From positions 649,664-713,663 of the forward strand of contig NZ_LT575476.1 in assembly GCF_900086655.1 (NCBI RefSeq): a stretch of 64,000 nucleotides of DNA. The letters are read 5' to 3'. Position numbers and translations under genes: made by a program. The notes below the pieces were generated by a model, which made no database searches, was not told the DNA's origin, and worked only from the letters and a program-made list of their open reading frames with translations. Within the stretch, counting starts at the first letter, position 1, and the number at the start of each line of letters is the position of its first letter. The DNA is from Paenibacillus tuaregi. GTDB lineage: Bacteria; Bacillota; Bacilli; Paenibacillales; Paenibacillaceae. This document shows positions 60,787 to 64,000 of this stretch, in pieces.

Positions 60787-62067
60787 GTGATTTTAAGGGG
60801 AAATCGGAAATGGCCGGTTGTATCCGGCATGCTGGCTTTAATGATTATGATTGCGGGTACAGGCACAGTCTCGGCTGCGAACGAAGGGACAGGGCAGCCG
60901 GGCAGCCAGCCAGCCAGCTACAAAATTGTGGCGATCGGGGACTCCATCACGGCCGGATTTGAGCCGGCAATGGTTACCCAGAAAGATCCGAAGCCATACG
61001 GATATGTAGACCGTCTTCAGGAGCAGGGTTGGTTCCGGGGGCGTACCCAGACCGTGAATTACGGCATTCTTGGCCTTAAGACAGGCGGTCTTAAGAATTA
61101 TATCCGGGCCATTAAAGAGGGAAGAACCCTGACCCCGGACGAGATTCAACCCGCCCTTGTCGACCCGAGAGCCGCTTCCTTCGGCCAAGGGACTGCGGCC
61201 GCTAAGTCTGATCTTCAGACCGCGAATCTGATTACGGTTACAATCGGCGGCAATGATGTAGCCCAGGTCATGGAAGCTGCCGTCAGCGGATCTGCGTCCT
61301 CGGACCAACTGGACACAAGTGTGACAAAGCTGCTTGCGGACTACAAGGCGAATGTCGGTCAGGCGCTTGATGATCTGGCCGGGCTGAATCCGAATGCGCA
61401 GATTGTAATTGCGGATCAATACCAGCCGGTACCGAAGCTGGCTGGGGCAGCCGTATATGACAGGCTGGAGAAGGCAGCGGATGCGTTTACCGCTTCAGTG
61501 GACTCTCTGGCTGCGGAGCTCAGCGCTAAGGGGGCCAAGGTGAAGGTGGCCCATATCGCCAAGGAGTTTGTCGGCGGGGAGATTTCATACACACATATTC
61601 TGGAGAAGGATATTCATCCCAATCAATCCGGATATGAAGTGATTGCCAAAGTATTCGCCCAGGCTGTATGGGGTGATTATCTGAAGCCTTCGACCACTGA
61701 CGGCGATGTGCCTCTAACGGTAATTGTGAAAGGCAGCGAGATCGTAACACCGTACAAACCGGTGGTGAAGAACGGTCAGACTTTTGTGGCGATTAAAGAT
61801 ATTGTGAATGCGCTTGGCGCATCCTCAACCTGGGACAACCGCAGCAGCAGCGCGACCATCAGCAGTGGGACCCGCAAGGTTGTCATTCCTGTGGGTTCCA
61901 AGACGATTAAGGTGAATGGCCAGAGTGTAGCTACAGCAGCTCCCGCCTATTTGAACAAAGTGGGCAAAGAGACCAAGACCTATGTGCCGCTTGCCCTGAT
62001 TGCTCAAGGGCTGGGCATGGATGTGCAGTACAGCCCGCACTTGAAGGCAGCATTCATTAATCCGTAA
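60787..62067 (+). CDS. Secreted SGNH/GDSL hydrolase with copper amine oxidase-like C-terminal domain
   Basis: 426 residues from GTG 60787 (GGGGAG eight bases upstream). Signal peptide to about residue 30. SGNH hydrolase blocks: IVAIGDSITAGF (Ser), NYGILGLKTGG (Gly), VTIGGNDVAQV (Asn) and DIHPNQSGYEVIA (Asp/His). The last 115 residues form a copper-amine-oxidase-N-like repeat (KNGQTFVAIKDIVNALGASSTWDNRSSSATISSGTRKVVIPVGSKTI...), also present on the hydrolase at 47063. It is predicted to be an extracellular esterase or lipase acting on acylated wall polymers or lipids. Confidence 0.9.
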   Translation: MILRGNRKWPVVSGMLALMIMIAGTGTVSAANEGTGQPGSQPASYKIVAIGDSITAGFEPAMVTQKDPKPYGYVDRLQEQGWFRGRTQTVNYGILGLKTGGLKNYIRAIKEGRTLTPDEIQPALVDPRAASFGQGTAAAKSDLQTANLITVTIGGNDVAQVMEAAVSGSASSDQLDTSVTKLLADYKANVGQALDDLAGLNPNAQIVIADQYQPVPKLAGAAVYDRLEKAADAFTASVDSLAAELSAKGAKVKVAHIAKEFVGGEISYTHILEKDIHPNQSGYEVIAKVFAQAVWGDYLKPSTTDGDVPLTVIVKGSEIVTPYKPVVKNGQTFVAIKDIVNALGASSTWDNRSSSATISSGTRKVVIPVGSKTIKVNGQSVATAAPAYLNKVGKETKTYVPLALIAQGLGMDVQYSPHLKAAFINP

Positions 62068-62120
62068 GCATCAAGCAACCAGGCGGAACGCAAGGTTGGC
62101 CCATAGTATATTGAATATTC

Positions 62121-62190
62121 AAAGAAACCGTTTCTTTTGTAAATGGGGGCTGGCCTCCATGTTACCAAGAAACGGTTTCTTTTGCTTTTT
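62121..62190. terminator. Long hairpin terminator
   Basis: AAAGAAACCGTTTCTT (62121-62136) pairs with AAGAAACGGTTTCTTT (62167-62182), with further pairing towards the loop and a T-run after. It separates convergent genes. Confidence 0.8.
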
Positions 62191-62239
62191 TTATTGGGAC
62201 GCACGAAACAGTCGTAGGCGAGAGCAAGAAAGTCTTGAT

Positions 62240-63430
62240 TTACTCGGCAGTGAAGTAGAGTCCAAGAGGCACGGACATGAACGGCTGGATCACCGTCTTT
62301 AAGGTGAATGAGGTACTGTCACTGATGACACGGGTCTGCCGGGCACCAAAGCTGTAGGTATGAAGAGTTCCTTCATCAATCTTGTAATGCACATATCCGG
62401 TGTTCTCGCTGCGGGGTGCCCCGCCGTAAAGCGTATGGACAGCGGCGAGCCCTGAGGAGTTCTTGATTTCGAATTTGTACGTCAAATCCGTGAACCAGTA
62501 AGAGCCCCGCTTCTTCGTGCCCTTCACCACTTCAACGGGAGCTTTGAGCGGCTCCCCCTCTACATTCCAGCTGGTCATAAGCGGCTCCTGCTCGCCGGGA
62601 TAGGCATAAGGCACGGAATCGCTGACCTTCATGTATTTGGCTGGAGCTTCTGGCGTCAGCTCCAGCTTAACATCAACGGTGCGTGCCGAGTGCTTCAGAA
62701 GCCCCCGGTAATCGTCCCCGTTGGTCACCGCAATCCGGGTGCTGGCAGCATATTCATTCACCTTGGAGACCCCGTTGTTGGTCACAACATCCGATACGAT
62801 CACAGCTGCGCTCTGTCCTGTCTTTACATTTACAGCTCTGAAGTCTCCGATATAATTCATGACTTGATAAGGAGCAACGGAAGTCGAATAAGGAAGAGTA
62901 TAAGACCCTTTTGGCGGAATTGTCGCAAGAAGCGTGCCGCCTGTTCCTTCAGGGAGCTTCATGAATTGTTCTGTTGCAGCCTTTAAGGATGTGACCGGAT
63001 CGGCCGAGGTTCCGCTGGAATATCCTTTACGTTTGATATAGAGCTTAACCGGGCTTAATGAAGGATTCTTTACATGCATATAGAAAGATACCTTTTTCTT
63101 AGTGGCATTAGTGTGAGCAGACCAGAAACGGAAGCTGCCGTTCATCTGGTCACGGTAGAGCGTGGTATTGACCTGCACAACGTCCGAGCCGTCTGAGCGG
63201 TTGCCTTCGTATAGAGCTTCCGGTGCATTGGAGACAAAGACAGGGGTGCCTCCCTGGGTAAAAGTAAGCTTATCCAAAGAGCCCTCACCCGGTTGTATTT
63301 GTACAGCCGTTTCCGGACGCGGGGCGAGATCACCTACCGACAATCCGTCCGCTGCGGATAGGGATGCAGGCAGGAGCATAGCTGCGACGGCAGCAGAGAG
63401 AAAAAAATGTTTAAAATTCCTCAGTTTCAC
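62240..63430 (-). CDS. Exported protein of unknown function
   Basis: 396 residues from GTG 63430 (TGGAGG upstream; an in-frame extension to 63547 overlaps repeat B4 and has no site). Cleavable signal peptide (FKHFFLSAAVAAMLLPASLSAA). The mature part is rich in beta-strand patterns and Ser/Thr/Tyr with few Cys: VQIQPGEGSLDKLTFTQGGTPVFVSNAPEALYEGNRSDGSDVVQVNTTLYRDQMNGSFRFWSAHTNATKKKVSFYMHVKNPS, suggesting two or more beta-sandwich domains of a surface or matrix protein. No catalytic motif was recognised. Confidence 0.72.
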   Translation of the reverse strand: MKLRNFKHFFLSAAVAAMLLPASLSAADGLSVGDLAPRPETAVQIQPGEGSLDKLTFTQGGTPVFVSNAPEALYEGNRSDGSDVVQVNTTLYRDQMNGSFRFWSAHTNATKKKVSFYMHVKNPSLSPVKLYIKRKGYSSGTSADPVTSLKAATEQFMKLPEGTGGTLLATIPPKGSYTLPYSTSVAPYQVMNYIGDFRAVNVKTGQSAAVIVSDVVTNNGVSKVNEYAASTRIAVTNGDDYRGLLKHSARTVDVKLELTPEAPAKYMKVSDSVPYAYPGEQEPLMTSWNVEGEPLKAPVEVVKGTKKRGSYWFTDLTYKFEIKNSSGLAAVHTLYGGAPRSENTGYVHYKIDEGTLHTYSFGARQTRVISDSTSFTLKTVIQPFMSVPLGLYFTAE

Positions 63431-63487
63431 GATATACCTCCATAGGTTTATTCTGGTTAATTTTAATGAATGAAAGAATCGATACAA

Positions 63488-63562
63488 GTTGAACTTAGGA
63501 ATTACCAAAGGGTAATAGTGTGAAATGATTCTGGCATGTAAATCCATAGCCCGACTTCTATA
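63488..63562 (+). repeat. Dispersed intergenic repeat, family B, copy 4
   Basis: Starts GTTGAACTTAGGAATTACC and ends GGCATGTAAATCCATAGCCCGACTTCTATAG. It matches the start and end of the other family B copies, with a shorter and different middle. Confidence 0.5.
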
Positions 63563-63752
63563 GCATTTAATTCTATGACGCTTAATCCTCCGGAAAGTTA
63601 CCAGATTTTATAAATTAATTTGATGAACTCCTTATTGCTCTGAAGATACGTAGTTTCACACATAAGCTGGATAACGCTGCACATTGGGTACTCCCGCATT
63701 TTTGGATAGTCTGTGGAGGAGACATAGATATTGACAAAGGGAGAGGGAGAGC

Positions 63753-64000
63753 ATGCCTAAAATTGCAGACAAATACTTAAAAATTGATCCCTGGGCGATC
63801 GTAGAAGAGGGCTTTGATCCGCAGCGGAACAGGGTCTCGGAATCTATTTTCTCGCTGGGAAATGAATATATGGGCGTACGGGGCTACCCGGAAGAGGGCT
63901 ATAGCGGTGACAGTCTAAAAGGAAGCTACTTCAATGGCCTGTTCGAACAGATGGAGGTCAGCGCCCACTACAAGGGAATTATCAGGTCACTGCGCTTTAT
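63753..64000 (+). CDS. Glycoside hydrolase family 65 protein, N-terminal part (cut by window end)
   Basis: ATG 63753 with GGAGAGGGAGAG upstream; the frame stays open to the window edge (82 codons). The start (WAIVEEGFDPQRNRVSESIFSLGNEYMGVRGYPEEGYSGDSLKGSYFNGLFEQMEV) is the conserved N-terminal region of GH65 disaccharide phosphorylases such as kojibiose or maltose phosphorylase. The substrate cannot be judged from this fragment. Two hundred bases of non-coding sequence with repeat B4 precede it. Confidence 0.85.
   Translation, partial: MPKIADKYLKIDPWAIVEEGFDPQRNRVSESIFSLGNEYMGVRGYPEEGYSGDSLKGSYFNGLFEQMEVSAHYKGIIRSLRF

Overview
The window is a chromosomal segment of a spore-forming Firmicute, most likely a Paenibacillus or close relative. 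The evidence is moderate GC with AGGAGG-type ribosome sites, frequent GTG/TTG starts, an S-layer-anchored GH18 protein, a YheC/D spore-coat ATP-grasp protein, a KinB-like orphan kinase, a Spo0E-like phosphatase, BrxA/B bacilliredoxin, EcsAB, YneF, and an AimR/AloR-like peptide quorum-sensing cassette of the type reported from Paenibacillus. There is no rRNA, tRNA, CRISPR array, prophage or transposase. Most genes stand alone or in pairs, and convergent genes are often separated by strong bidirectional terminators.

Layout. 0-8 kb: MocR-type regulator, YheC/D ATP-grasp protein, phosphodiester glycosidase-like protein, AIM24 protein, small secreted coiled-coil protein, AraC regulator, MATE exporter. 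8-11.5 kb: an unexplained structured RNA region with tandem terminators, a MutS2-like protein without an Smr domain, a free-methionine sulfoxide reductase. 11.6-14.3 kb: a hypothetical protein, the quorum-sensing receptor and its 39-residue propeptide, and a Spo0E-like phosphatase. 14.3-25.4 kb: hydrolase, acetyltransferase, MFS exporter, a histidine kinase fused to a LuxR-type response regulator, a membrane protein/YkoP-like/polysaccharide deacetylase cluster, EcsAB and a nucleotidyltransferase. 25.4-39.3 kb: flavoprotein, KinB-like kinase, bacilliredoxin, NadE, SLH-GH18 protein, AcpS, MutY, SodA, chromate transporter, acetyltransferase. 39.4-45.6 kb: a 198-bp palindromic repeat, QueG, HD-GYP protein, YneF, FolE, a DUF2935-SOD fusion, a hydrolase. 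45.8-54.4 kb: IclR regulator, secreted hydrolase, a DUF1648 membrane protein with its GntR/YtrA regulator, CysK, aconitase. 54.8-64 kb: amidase-domain protein, Ddl, UvsE, FabI, inositol monophosphatase-like protein, SGNH hydrolase, an unknown exported protein, and the start of a GH65 enzyme cut by the window edge.

The strongest regulatory stories visible in the DNA are these. (1) A receptor-propeptide quorum-sensing unit has a perfect 15-bp palindrome between the -35 and -10 boxes of the propeptide promoter. (2) A shared GTTTCA-N5-TGAAAC operator sits at the IclR gene and at the aconitase gene 8.7 kb away, just downstream of the -10 box in both. (3) A shared GTCATATGAC palindrome lies upstream of the fused kinase-regulator and of the next cluster. 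(4) A classic GntR/YtrA palindrome overlaps the -10 box of its own operon. Two families of short dispersed non-coding repeats also occur in intergenic regions.

All family calls come from reading protein motifs and context. No database search was run.
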